64,000 bases of DNA from Trichomonas vaginalis G3 (taxonomy: Eukaryota; Parabasalia; Trichomonadida; Trichomonadidae), in NCBI RefSeq assembly GCF_026262505.1, contig NC_067205.1, positions 8,804,001-8,868,000 of the forward strand, read 5' to 3'. Of the stretch, positions 45,699 to 54,887 are shown one piece after another. Each line of letters starts with the position of its first letter. Position 1 is the first letter of the stretch. A model generated the notes under the pieces. That model did no database searches. It was not told the DNA's origin and worked only from the letters and a program-made list of their open reading frames with translations. The translations under genes were made by a program, and so were the position numbers.

Positions 45699-47850
45699 TT
45701 ATTTCATGCAATGTTTTATTTCTGTGCCGTCTTCAAGTATGCCCCAGTACTTACGCTTGGAGAGGACATGAACTTCGGTGAAAATTTTGTCCAATTTGAA
45801 TTGACCCATCTTCTCACCGACCATACCCATTTCAATGAGTTTGTTGTATCCTTCTTCGTTCGTCATGAGTGCGTCAATGTTCTCATAGTAAACCTTCACT
45901 TTGGATTTGACTTCCGAGAAGAATTTGTTGTAGTTGTCAAGGACTGCTTTTGCGAACTGAGGGTAAGACCAATGTTCGACAATAGGTTTTAATGTGGTTA
46001 CTAAGCCACTTTGACCTTGAGTGAATTCGTACTTCAAAACAAAAGGAGAAAACCTTTCAACAAAGTTGTCGACCTTCTCATAATGTTTACTCTTCATCTC
46101 TTGAGGTTTTTTAATGGAATATCCCATGTCGAATTCATAAGCAATTTGAGTGTCATTGCAAGTTTGGGGTTTGAAGCTTTCCTAATATCATACAGTTGTT
46201 GTATGACTTTTCCAACTGTATAGTTCCTTCCGGGAACTCACCATCTTCGTTTGGAATTCCAGTCGGAATATATTGGACAAACCTCATGTACGCAGCGTTA
46301 AGGTCGACATAGTATATCTTTTCGTTTGAGTCGAACTTGTCGCAACCAATTGGTCCAGTTTGTGGAAATTCAAGTGAGTCTCTTATCTTCTGAGAAACTT
46401 CTCCTGTTATCTCATAAACATCGTCGAAGCAACCTGTTTCATATAAAACCTTCTGACCTAACTCAGATGCTCTCCAATACAATTTGACGTCAATTGGATG
46501 TCTCAATGGAAGTTTATTTATAGCATCTTGAAGTTCTTGCAACCTCATTGGAAGTTCTTCTGGTTCAGGTTGGTATCCGAACAATCCAACTCCTTGTGGA
46601 ATTGTGTACTTCTTTTGTACTAGAACTTTGTCTGGAACAACTTTTGGTCTTGCTAACAGTGAAAAGTTTGTTTCGTCTTTTGGTACAAAAGTTTCTGTAA
46701 GCTTGTCATCTGGAATTGGTTCCAACAAACCTTTCTCGAAAAGAATGTTTACAGCTCTGACAATGTTGCACTTGCCTTTTCCGAACAATGGGTTTGTAAG
46801 ACTTTCGTTCAACATGAAGTGGTTGTGGACAATTACAATCTTCAACCATGGTAAGTCTTTGTCAACACAATAGTCGTCATGTGAAGAACCTTTAGCTGTA
46901 GGTATGTTGACTCGGATATTGACATTTGCCAACGGTGCAATTTTTGCCAATTGACCTCTGAGCATGTACCTCGTCTTCACACATGACTCAAGATACTTCA
47001 TCTTCTCATCTGTAACAAGACCAGAGTTCCTGAGACATGTAAGAATACAAGGTTCATTGACAATTGTTTCAATTGAATTGTAAATTCCATACCTTGTCAA
47101 GTCAATGTCAGACTTATTTATGAAGGGGAAGTATCCAGCATGTTGTCTGACTGCTTGAGGGTTAGGTTCATGCCATTCGAACTTGACACTTGCAATTCCT
47201 TCAATTGCATTCAAAATGTCTGAGTCTGAGTCAACCATTTGTTCTCTCTTTGTAGTCTTGAAAGCGTCAAGAAGTTTTGCGGCTGTTTGTTCATTGCCAT
47301 GTGCATAGTAAATGTGACCATCCAAATCTGTTATGGTCAATCTGAGATTGTGTCCTTTCTTATTTCCGTCTTGAATTGCAGCAAGTACTCCCATGAAGCC
47401 TTCTTTGTTCTTTCCTTCGTCAAAGTTTACTGTAAAGGTTCGACCAGATGTAATTTGACTTCTAACTTCACGATACTTCTCATATGCATATCTTGTTCTT
47501 TCCATGGGAGCATGACCATCCTCTGCACTACCTTTTTTCCTTCTCAAAGGATGCAATTGTTCGTCATGTTTCCAGTAGAATCTGGCAAAGCCGTCGTGTC
47601 CTTCAACTTGAGGTTCACTAACATCGAAAGGCATGTCCATAAGACGTTCTTCTTCTAACCTCTCTAGTCTGTTTGGATAATTGGCACGTGCTGTTTCCAA
47701 ATCCATTTCGTAGCGAAGACCAGCCAGTTTGTCATAGACTTTTATGGGTCTTCCCTTCCTATATTTAAAATTCTTCGAAACTCTCCAACCATATCTTTGC
47801 AACTCTGCTTTTATTCTAGCAGACTTTCTATCCATTCTATATGGGGGCAT
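45699..47850 (-). pseudogene. Protein-primed DNA polymerase B (Maverick A, broken)
   Basis: This is the replicative polymerase of Polintons, family B, which in this group starts synthesis from a protein primer. Landmarks are the palm motif A segment YYVDLNAAYMRFV and the motif C region VYYENIDALMT, followed by GQFKLDKIFTEVHVLSKRKYWGI, typical of the family. The upstream part (MPPYRMDRKSARIKAEL onwards) covers the N-terminal and exonuclease side. It has about one or two breaks. It is present in A only; at the matching place B has an HNH gene and no polymerase was seen. Confidence 0.8.
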
Positions 47851-47881
47851 TTTTATAAAAATAAAAAAATATTTTTTTTCT

Positions 47882-48466
47882 TTACTTTACATAACCACCT
47901 GCTGCCATAAGTCTTTGACGCCAACCCATACCAGCTAATGAAGGTTGACTTGGTTTAGTTTGGAAACTAAACTTTGGTTTTGGTTTATCTTCAGTTTTTG
48001 GTTTTTCTTCTTCTATCGGTTTTTCGTCACTTTTCGGTTCCTCTGACTTTACCCCACCTGCAGGAACAGTTGTGTCGTCAACATCTTCATAAATATCATA
48101 TGCCATTTGTTTTTGTTTTCCTTTCAACTTTTTGTGTTTGTTGTAAAGTTTAGAATATTTCGACTCTAAGTCAATGAGATGTTCTATAATGAACTGTTGG
48201 TCAGTGAAGTAAACTTTTCCATCTGTTGTCTCGAAAGCTCCTTCAGACTTCAATATTTTATTTGTGAGAGTCTGTTTCTTTTTTGAGATACTAGCCGTTC
48301 CATTTCTATGAAAAGTGACTTTGTAGTTAGGGTTTGTATTTCCAGACCTGGCACTTTCTATTATTGAATTTTTCTCTTCATCTGTAAGTTCTTTGACAGG
48401 TTTTGACAATGGTTCTGAACTTTTTGTTTGTGGTGTCAAATCTACCGTTTCAACTTCTTCGGTCAT
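47882..48466 (-). CDS. Unknown charged virion-type protein (A)
   Basis: Counterpart of 26905-27492, whole, 194 residues. Differences concentrate in the P/K/E-rich linker, while the start MTEEVETVDL and the end GMGWRQRLMAAGGYVK are the same. Confidence 0.55.
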   Translation of the reverse strand: MTEEVETVDLTPQTKSSEPLSKPVKELTDEEKNSIIESARSGNTNPNYKVTFHRNGTASISKKKQTLTNKILKSEGAFETTDGKVYFTDQQFIIEHLIDLESKYSKLYNKHKKLKGKQKQMAYDIYEDVDDTTVPAGGVKSEEPKSDEKPIEEEKPKTEDKPKPKFSFQTKPSQPSLAGMGWRQRLMAAGGYVK

Positions 48467-48485
48467 TTCATCTCAGTAAAAAATT

Positions 48486-48638
48486 TTAGTTTGGTTTGTT
48501 TTCAACTGGTTGTTTAGGTTTTTTAAGTCGGTCTAAAACTTCCTGAGGTATAGGAAGAACTTGACAAACACGTGGTGTAACTGCTGGAAGTCGACAAATC
48601 CATCTTGAACCCATTTGTCTCAATGCTGTATTGTTCAT
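48486..48638 (-). CDS. Small unknown protein, 50 residues (A)
   Basis: Counterpart of 27512-27667, whole. It starts MNNTALRQMGSRWICRLP. Its conservation in frame between A and B supports it as a gene. Confidence 0.55.
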   Translation of the reverse strand: MNNTALRQMGSRWICRLPAVTPRVCQVLPIPQEVLDRLKKPKQPVENKPN

Positions 48639-48657
48639 TTCATCTCGGTAAAAAATT

Positions 48658-49059
48658 TTACATTCCCCACGTTTGAGGCGGTTGAGGTTGGTTATTGTTT
48701 ACCCACTGTTGTGCATGGTTATATCCTCTGTTAAAGAATCTTTCACCTTGGTCCATATAGTGTCCTGCTTGGTTATAGTAGTCATTTGCTTTGTTATAAT
48801 AGTTTCCTGCTTGTCTTCCTACATTGTCCATCCATCCTTGAACTTTTCCTCTTGTTTCAGGATTTGGAATAAGATTTGCTGCATCTCGTGCTACATCCCA
48901 ACCTTTCTGTACAGTTTGTATAATAGGTTGTGCTTTCTCTTTCAGTATACCTAATGTACTCAAAATCTTCCTTCCAATTCCAAATGCACCTCTGGCTATT
49001 GTTCCCACTGCGGGTAAAAATCTGGATGCAACTCCTGCTAATGCGCCAAATAAACCCAT
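48658..49059 (-). CDS. Small protein with amphipathic N-terminus (A)
   Basis: Counterpart of 27687-28088, whole, 133 residues, nearly identical. Divergent from the integrase by 17 bp. Confidence 0.55.
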   Translation of the reverse strand: MGLFGALAGVASRFLPAVGTIARGAFGIGRKILSTLGILKEKAQPIIQTVQKGWDVARDAANLIPNPETRGKVQGWMDNVGRQAGNYYNKANDYYNQAGHYMDQGERFFNRGYNHAQQWVNNNQPQPPQTWGM

Positions 49060-49076
49060 TTCTTATAGGGTAAAAA

Positions 49077-50036
49077 ATGACGAATCCGAACAAGGACCCC
49101 TATGTTTCTAAAGCGACAAAAAAAGCACTCATGATAAAAATCTTTAGTTCAACACCAAATGCTTGGTTTATGGATATCTTGGAAAACATTCCGAGGTATA
49201 GAGAAGATGGACCACCATACTGGCTAATATTTATCGGTCAAAACACAAGATACTGTGAAGCCATACCATTACAGTCCAAAAATATTTTAGATATCTTAGC
49301 AGCTTTGACAATATTCGTTGACAAATACCATCCAACAAAACTGACATCTGACTGTGAAAGTTCTTTCAAATCAGATGATGTAAAAAACTATCTGCGTTCA
49401 AAAAATGTAAACCAATATTTCATTGTCGACCAAAACCATTCTGCTCTTGGTGTCATTGACGGTTGTATAAAAATGTTAAGAGACTTAAACCAACCACAAG
49501 GTGGTGAAGCAAATGAAATGTCATATGACGACAAATATAGACACTTCTCCATGGCAAAGATGAGACAAGTTTTAAATATTTACAATAGCCGTAAACAAAA
49601 AGGTTTGGGAAACCACTCCCCCGAAGAAATGAAAAACAACCCTGACTTAGAGAAAGACTATATATTTAACAATTTAGTCAAAAGAGACAAACAAGAAAGA
49701 ATGCCGGGCTTCAAACTTCAGAAAGGTGACAAAGTAAAAATAGAAATACCTAAACGCGACCCATATGAAAATACTATTGACTATGACAACAATGGGAACT
49801 CGACAGGTACTCGCATTCGTGTTCGTAAAAATAGAAGAAAGTATACAAGAGAATATTATGAAGTTTTAGGCAAACATGGCAAAATGTACAGACTGCAAGC
49901 AGAAGATAAAACGACTATTGTCAGACCTCGTTTCAAACTTGTCAAAGTTCAAGGTGGTATACTTTCAAAGACAGTTCCTAACAAATATAAGACAACTCCT
50001 GACGAATATGCTAAAGAAGTTGAAAATGACGACTAA
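49077..50036 (+). CDS. Maverick integrase (A)
   Basis: Counterpart of 28106-29065, whole, 319 residues. It differs by about a dozen mostly conservative residues, which suggests that the gene was under selection until recently. It is tail-to-tail with the tail-fibre gene, with a 4-bp overlap. Confidence 0.88.
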   Translation: MTNPNKDPYVSKATKKALMIKIFSSTPNAWFMDILENIPRYREDGPPYWLIFIGQNTRYCEAIPLQSKNILDILAALTIFVDKYHPTKLTSDCESSFKSDDVKNYLRSKNVNQYFIVDQNHSALGVIDGCIKMLRDLNQPQGGEANEMSYDDKYRHFSMAKMRQVLNIYNSRKQKGLGNHSPEEMKNNPDLEKDYIFNNLVKRDKQERMPGFKLQKGDKVKIEIPKRDPYENTIDYDNNGNSTGTRIRVRKNRRKYTREYYEVLGKHGKMYRLQAEDKTTIVRPRFKLVKVQGGILSKTVPNKYKTTPDEYAKEVENDD

Positions 50037-51289
50037 GCATTTCTATACCATGCGTAAACTGTCATGTAAGGTGGCATGTAGTCTTTACTTTGTCCCGTTG
50101 TTTGCGTATATCCCGAAACGCGATGTGTATGGTTTCCATCTCCCTGAGTGTCACCCCAGAAACAATTTATAGCAAACTGAACGTCGTCTTTAACATCATA
50201 TCCTTTACCTTTTTTCATTGCTGACCAATCCCAAAATTTATGCTTATGCCAACCTGCTTGAGATGTACTTAAATCTATGTAGTGACTGTGCGCAGGTAAA
50301 TTTTCACCTGAAATCGTTTTACTTCCTCCTGTTTCCTTTGAAGAGTTTGCACAATACAAAAACCTGTCAACTATTTGAGTCCAAGTTCCAAAACCCAGAA
50401 CTGTTTCTGGTCTGGTAGAGTTCATTGACGTATAAATAGAGCCTATAGGATATAATGTTTGAAGCATTTCTGTCTTTAACGTTTGAAGCTCTGTTTTGTC
50501 AGCTTTTTTATCTAACTCATCGTTAACATATGTTTTGTCAGCTTTTTTATCTAACTCATCGTTAACATATGTTTTGTCAGCTTTGTTGTCATATAAATCT
50601 TGAGCAGTGAATTTAACTTTGTTTTCATCCTCCATGACATAGACATTTCTACATCTAGTGTATTTCATCGTCGTTATGTCATCCTCCGATGTTAAACCTT
50701 GTGGAAAGTTAGGAGGTTTCCAATACAATGCATCCCCACCAGTTCCATCAGGTTCTTCAACCGTTCCTGCAATATTTTCTATACCAACAGTTGCGAAGAA
50801 ATCGTGTGTATGAGTCTTTTTAGAATATTCTTTGTCAGCTCTTGTCACTTCACTTGACATTTTATTGTCAACATATGTTTTATCCGCTTTGTCATCTAAC
50901 ATTGCTGGTAGTTCATCTACGTCATAGATGTTATGTGTATGGTGTTTTTGTGGGTATGTTCTATCTGTCCATGCGAGAATATAGTCTCTTGTTGCATCTA
51001 CATACTCTTTGTCAGCTTTGTTGTCAATATCTGCCTTCAAAAGAAGTTCATCTATAGGTTTCTCGTTTAAAGTTCCTTTTGTTGGATTTATACAGACAGT
51101 ATGGTTCTTATTGTCTTGAAACAGAAACTCATCTGTCATTGGGTTTAATGTCAGTTTTAAGTTTCCTTCTTTCAATGACTCAGATATCTTAGAATAGTTT
51201 GAAAAGTTTGTTGTGTTCTTATTTAGAGCTTGCACAATGAGTTGTCGGTTGTGTTGTATTTCTCTCATGGAAGCAATATCTTTCGACAT
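50033..51289 (-). CDS. Tail-fibre-like protein with T4 gp10/gp12-type tip (A)
   Basis: Counterpart of 29062-30585, whole, 418 residues. The tip domain (YPIGSIYTSMNSTRPE to MPPYMTVYAWYR) is the same. The shaft has fewer HTH units and two extra KADKTYVNDELD units, so shaft length varies by whole repeats, as in phage fibres. Confidence 0.85.
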   Translation of the reverse strand: MSKDIASMREIQHNRQLIVQALNKNTTNFSNYSKISESLKEGNLKLTLNPMTDEFLFQDNKNHTVCINPTKGTLNEKPIDELLLKADIDNKADKEYVDATRDYILAWTDRTYPQKHHTHNIYDVDELPAMLDDKADKTYVDNKMSSEVTRADKEYSKKTHTHDFFATVGIENIAGTVEEPDGTGGDALYWKPPNFPQGLTSEDDITTMKYTRCRNVYVMEDENKVKFTAQDLYDNKADKTYVNDELDKKADKTYVNDELDKKADKTELQTLKTEMLQTLYPIGSIYTSMNSTRPETVLGFGTWTQIVDRFLYCANSSKETGGSKTISGENLPAHSHYIDLSTSQAGWHKHKFWDWSAMKKGKGYDVKDDVQFAINCFWGDTQGDGNHTHRVSGYTQTTGQSKDYMPPYMTVYAWYRNA

Positions 51290-51307
51290 TTTTATTGTAG
51301 ATAAAAT

Positions 51308-52156
51308 ATGCTTCCAATAGAAAAAGAAAATTCAAGAGTTGCTACAACTAAACCATTAGATGAACTTTTTACTAATGTCGGTCAAAAGTTTGAGACAGAG
51401 ACCGTAAAGCATGAAGGCTATCGTTTTGACTACCCATTAAGATGGTTAAGAGACCCATCTGTCACAAAAGCTATTGGCTTTCGTAGAATGAAGTTTGTGT
51501 CTGTAGAAGATAAAAGTTTTCCATTTATTGTAAGGTTTCATATAGATTATATATCTGAAGGGAAACGAAAAATGTGGGAAGAAATTGAGCTAATACAAGT
51601 TGACCTTTCATCTTCTCTACAGACTGCGTTAAAAAATATAGAAGATAAAATAAATTCATGTTATGCAAAATATGCTGATGAATATGCAAATACCGAGAGC
51701 ACACTTTATGTGAGAATTGTATATGACAAACAAAATTCACAAGTGTCATTTCAAATCTACGAAGACAATCCAAAGAAAGACGAACAAATATATACAGAAT
51801 TCACTGCAATGTCATGGTATTATTTGCAAAGAATGTTAAATCAGAAAGTCGAACTTCCTTTAGCAAATATTTACAGTCGATATGCAAGAGATGAACCATA
51901 TTTATTTAAAGATGTTTTCGACCCAGCTGCTATTATTGTTCATGCTTCATTTTCTGGCGCCCAAAACTCTTTCTTATGCTTGGCAAATGACTTTTACGAA
52001 AAACCTACAAAGTTATACGAACCACCAAGTGGAAGTATTTCAGACTTTCAAGTATGGTTTACTACAGATGGAAGAAAAAGAATAATTCCATTATACCATG
52101 CGTTTTACTTAGAACTTAGTTTCATATACAACTACTATCGAACGGTAAAAATATAA
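51308..52156 (+). CDS. Candidate structural protein, paralogue 2 (A)
   Basis: It looks whole, 282 residues. It starts MLPIEKENSRVATTKPLDELF. The middle part is variable, while the N-terminal 70 and C-terminal 90 residues are strongly conserved with B (SGAQNSFLCLANDFYEKP, then SDFQVWFTTDG). This pattern of conserved ends and a variable middle fits a surface-exposed virion protein. It is divergent from the tail-fibre gene, with 18 bp between starts. The family was not recognised. Confidence 0.55.
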   Translation: MLPIEKENSRVATTKPLDELFTNVGQKFETETVKHEGYRFDYPLRWLRDPSVTKAIGFRRMKFVSVEDKSFPFIVRFHIDYISEGKRKMWEEIELIQVDLSSSLQTALKNIEDKINSCYAKYADEYANTESTLYVRIVYDKQNSQVSFQIYEDNPKKDEQIYTEFTAMSWYYLQRMLNQKVELPLANIYSRYARDEPYLFKDVFDPAAIIVHASFSGAQNSFLCLANDFYEKPTKLYEPPSGSISDFQVWFTTDGRKRIIPLYHAFYLELSFIYNYYRTVKI

Positions 52157-52160
52157 TTTT

Positions 52161-52403
52161 TTAATACGGTTGAGGTGTTGGATTTGGTTGCCAACTAGAC
52201 TGTGGTGCAGGTTCAGGCTGTTGTATAACAGGAGCTTGCTCTTCTGGTTCAGGGTCTTTAGGTATAATACCAACAAACTGACCTACTCTTTTACCAATAT
52301 TTTTGACTCCGTTCCAAATTCCTCTTCCGACAGATTTTATTCCATTCCATATACCTCTTCCAACTCTTCTGAAGAAGTTTCCAATACTACTGAAGAAACC
52401 CAT
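52161..52403 (-). CDS. Small amphipathic protein, 80 residues (A)
   Basis: It looks whole. It starts MGFFSSIGNFFRRVGRGIW, and the segment GIWNGIKSVGRG and its near copy form repeated amphipathic cationic helices. A P/Q-rich tail follows. This resembles membrane-active or DNA-condensing virion peptides (adenovirus pX/VI type); this is inference. Confidence 0.55.
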   Translation of the reverse strand: MGFFSSIGNFFRRVGRGIWNGIKSVGRGIWNGVKNIGKRVGQFVGIIPKDPEPEEQAPVIQQPEPAPQSSWQPNPTPQPY

Positions 52404-52421
52404 TTTACTATATGTAAAAAT

Positions 52422-52784
52422 CTAATGTCCGCCTAGTCTCTTACGTTTCCTGTTGAGTTCCATAGCATTCTTTAACTGGAGCTCATACATTCTGTTTCTC
52501 CTCTGGTAGAAAACATATTCTGGGTCAACTCCTGTGTTCGCGTCATCTGCATAAAGTTGTTTATATCCCACTTCAGGGTTTGTATAAAACTCTTTCCATC
52601 TCATATTTGCATACCATGGTGGCAAACCTAACGCAGCGTCATTTGACATGGCAGTTTGCATTTGTACATCTGTTGGCACTTGACCATAGTTTGCCATTGC
52701 AGTTTGTATTCTAACTTCATTTGGAATATTCTCTGGGTTTGGTTGTCCAGGTTGCTGTGCATTCGCTAAGTTCTGTGCGTCCAT
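52422..52784 (-). CDS. Small unknown virion-type protein, 120 residues (A)
   Basis: Counterpart of 31712-32074, whole and nearly identical. Basic tail NRKRKRLGGH. Confidence 0.55.
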   Translation of the reverse strand: MDAQNLANAQQPGQPNPENIPNEVRIQTAMANYGQVPTDVQMQTAMSNDAALGLPPWYANMRWKEFYTNPEVGYKQLYADDANTGVDPEYVFYQRRNRMYELQLKNAMELNRKRKRLGGH

Positions 52785-52807
52785 TTAATATTAGATAAAA
52801 ATATCTC

Positions 52808-52939
52808 TTACGAGTACATATGCTGAACATTTGCAGGCATTGGTTCATCTTCATATTCTCTGTACTTTTCTGCCACGTCAAATAAATAAATGACACAATG
52901 GAAAAAACCTAAAACAAGTAGTCCTATTTCAAACCACAT
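52808..52939 (-). CDS. 43-residue membrane protein overlapping the methylase end (A)
   Basis: Counterpart of 32098-32229. Starts MWFEIGLLVLGFFHCVIYLF and ends VQHMYS. Same 16-bp overlap with the methylase gene. Confidence 0.6.
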   Translation of the reverse strand: MWFEIGLLVLGFFHCVIYLFDVAEKYREYEDEPMPANVQHMYS

Positions 52940-53742
52940 TTACTTACTAATAAAATTTCTTTGTTATGACACTTTCTCCAGTTTATAGGACCTCTCTCAT
53001 ATTCTATCTTGTCATATATAAACTCATAGTCATGTATGTCCTCTAACCATCTCATAACGGTTTCCAAACCACTTTTATCGGATGTAAAGTAAAAGCATGG
53101 ATGGTTATGTAAAACGTCTAAAGTTTCTAAAGAGTCTCTCAAAGTCCAGTCTACTTGGTATTGAAAATCCCATGTGTTATAGAACGGCGGGTCCACTATA
53201 AAGAAAACATTTTCCTTGTCTTTATATTTTTCATACAAATCTGTCCAATGACATCTCACAAACTCTATACCCTCAATATATTTTTCTATGTCCTCTTTGA
53301 AAACATTTGTATAGTTAAGATATAAAACTTTTGACATAAGTGTTTCAATGTCATGAACTCTTATAGCACCACTATATAATAGTCTAGCAGATATACTATC
53401 CCAGTCTATATATTCTGCTTTTTTCAAAACCTCTCTCACAATATTTTTCTTATCTAATGGTATACGTTCCATCTTACCTATAGGTATCTTTTCTTTTAAC
53501 TCTTTCAATATATTGTTTGTGTCTGGTATATGTTTGAGACGGTCCATATAGTTGTCGAAGTCATTGCATATAATCTTTGAGTCAGGAAATATTGTATGGC
53601 ACAAATGGGATATATAGAAACTTCCACCGAACAAATCTACAAATGTTAGACCATTCGGTAGTTTCTTAAGTTCTCTCAATATAATATCTTTACATTTACT
53701 CTTATTTCCAAAGAACGGTAACGGTGGTTTTGTAAAATTCAT
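52924..53742 (-). CDS. D12-class adenine-N6 DNA methyltransferase (A)
   Basis: Counterpart of 32214-33032, whole, 272 residues, with the same FFGNKS, FVDLFGG and DPPFYNT motifs. A few residues differ outside the motifs. Confidence 0.88.
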   Translation of the reverse strand: MNFTKPPLPFFGNKSKCKDIILRELKKLPNGLTFVDLFGGSFYISHLCHTIFPDSKIICNDFDNYMDRLKHIPDTNNILKELKEKIPIGKMERIPLDKKNIVREVLKKAEYIDWDSISARLLYSGAIRVHDIETLMSKVLYLNYTNVFKEDIEKYIEGIEFVRCHWTDLYEKYKDKENVFFIVDPPFYNTWDFQYQVDWTLRDSLETLDVLHNHPCFYFTSDKSGLETVMRWLEDIHDYEFIYDKIEYERGPINWRKCHNKEILLVSKCGLK

Positions 53743-53832
53743 TTATATATATATAAAAATGTTTTTTCCCTGAAAAGTGACAGAAAAGTGACAAAACATG
53801 AAAACATATATAATTTGTGAAAAGCGACACAT

Positions 53833-53932
53833 TATATAATGTTTTCGACCCAGAAGAAGGCTTCTTCCCAGAAGCAATGGAGGAAGAAGAAGAGTCCTCT
53901 GAATTCACACCAGAAGACTAACAATTTTCCGA
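53833..53932 (+). pseudogene. Terminal fragment of a gene like 56575-57546
   Basis: The last codons of an acidic tail ending EEEEESSEFTPED, the same ending as the 323-residue gene at the left end of C, in mirror position. Only this tail is present at the right end of A. It shows that the terminal inverted repeat of some elements reaches into this gene. Confidence 0.6.
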
Positions 53933-54026
53933 ATAAAAACTTCATTTATACTAAACATCTTCGGGGCTAGAGGGCACGAAGTGCCTGGAAGCCCCACTAC
54001 CTTTTTTTTTTTTTTTTTTTTTTTTT
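53933..54026 (-). repeat. Maverick A right terminal inverted repeat
   Basis: Contains TTCATTTATACTAAACATC, a hairpin GGCAC-GAA-GTGCC (53973-53985), CTGGAAGCCCCACTACC and a T-tract of 25. The hairpin stem equals that of B left and differs from A left. Confidence 0.85.
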
Positions 54027-54887
54027 ATATTCATTCAGCTTGTCTTGATATGTCATATTTTCGCAATTTTTTGTGAGAATTCAAAATAAATATGTATAGC
54101 GAGGTTAATGAAATTAAGGCTGTGATTACAACCCATTCATTATGTGCTGCTTCTTCTAAACTATATATTATACTGCTGATTATTCCCCAAGTAGCATTTG
54201 ATTTTAATTTTTATGCGAATTTCAAAATTTGATGTTTTAACATCAGTAATTGAACACCTTGAATTCTAAAAATCATATTGTAATTCAAATTTTATTAATT
54301 GATCTTTCAATTGCGCGTTTAGAAAAAGGATGATATAATATTTTAAAAATATTATGTATGTATAATATGAATTTGAATAAAACTGTTCTTAGTATTAATG
54401 ACCTTTGGTTCGCATTGTAAAATACGAAAAAAAATAAGTTATTTTTATTTGTTTACATATTGTGCCAATTTTCATTATCATACATGCTGTCTAAGCACTC
54501 ATAGTAATTAAAGTAGTTGGATATGATGTTGACATATAATTGTAATTTATAAATTTATTTGATATGCAGCCTTAGTTAAAATTTTAATAAAATACAACTG
54601 AAACAAGCTACAAAATAACCAATGATATGCATATTTTAGCACGTCTAAAAAAAGTCAAATGTGAATTGATATATTCGATTTCTTTTGCAAAAATTTTAGT
54701 AAAATATTAATCTTTGATATATTTTCTGGATGTGTCAAAAAATTCTGATAACTCCTTTTGAACGATATCCTAGTTGAGTTAGAAGGGAAGTGAAAAATTG
54801 AATGCATCATCTCACCTCAGAGACCCTAGTCAAATATTTGAATCCAGTCAGGTGATGTGATATCGATCCAACCAAAAAATCTAGTGT
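54027..54887. other. Host AT-rich intergenic block, copy 2
   Basis: 54027-54132 is a unique stretch next to the Maverick A right end. From 54133 it repeats positions 1-596 and then 2611-2769, without the hairpin insertion; the undisrupted site is 54701-54728. No gene seen. Confidence 0.75.

Larger units (their letters stand above)
33988..54026 (+). mobile_element. Maverick/Polinton A, right segment
   Basis: Continuation of Maverick A after the insertion, starting with the repeated ATTTCTAT and the rest of the capsid gene, and ending at the T-tract 54002-54026. Gene order matches B except for the accessory zone (39789-47870), which holds a membrane protein, several small genes, an array, an HNH-type protein and DNA polymerase B. 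Genes from 33988 to 41105 are broken in many places. Apart from the polymerase, those right of 41425 look whole. The flank after the right end does not repeat the flank before the left end, so the right end has probably been moved by recombination or duplication. Confidence 0.88.
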
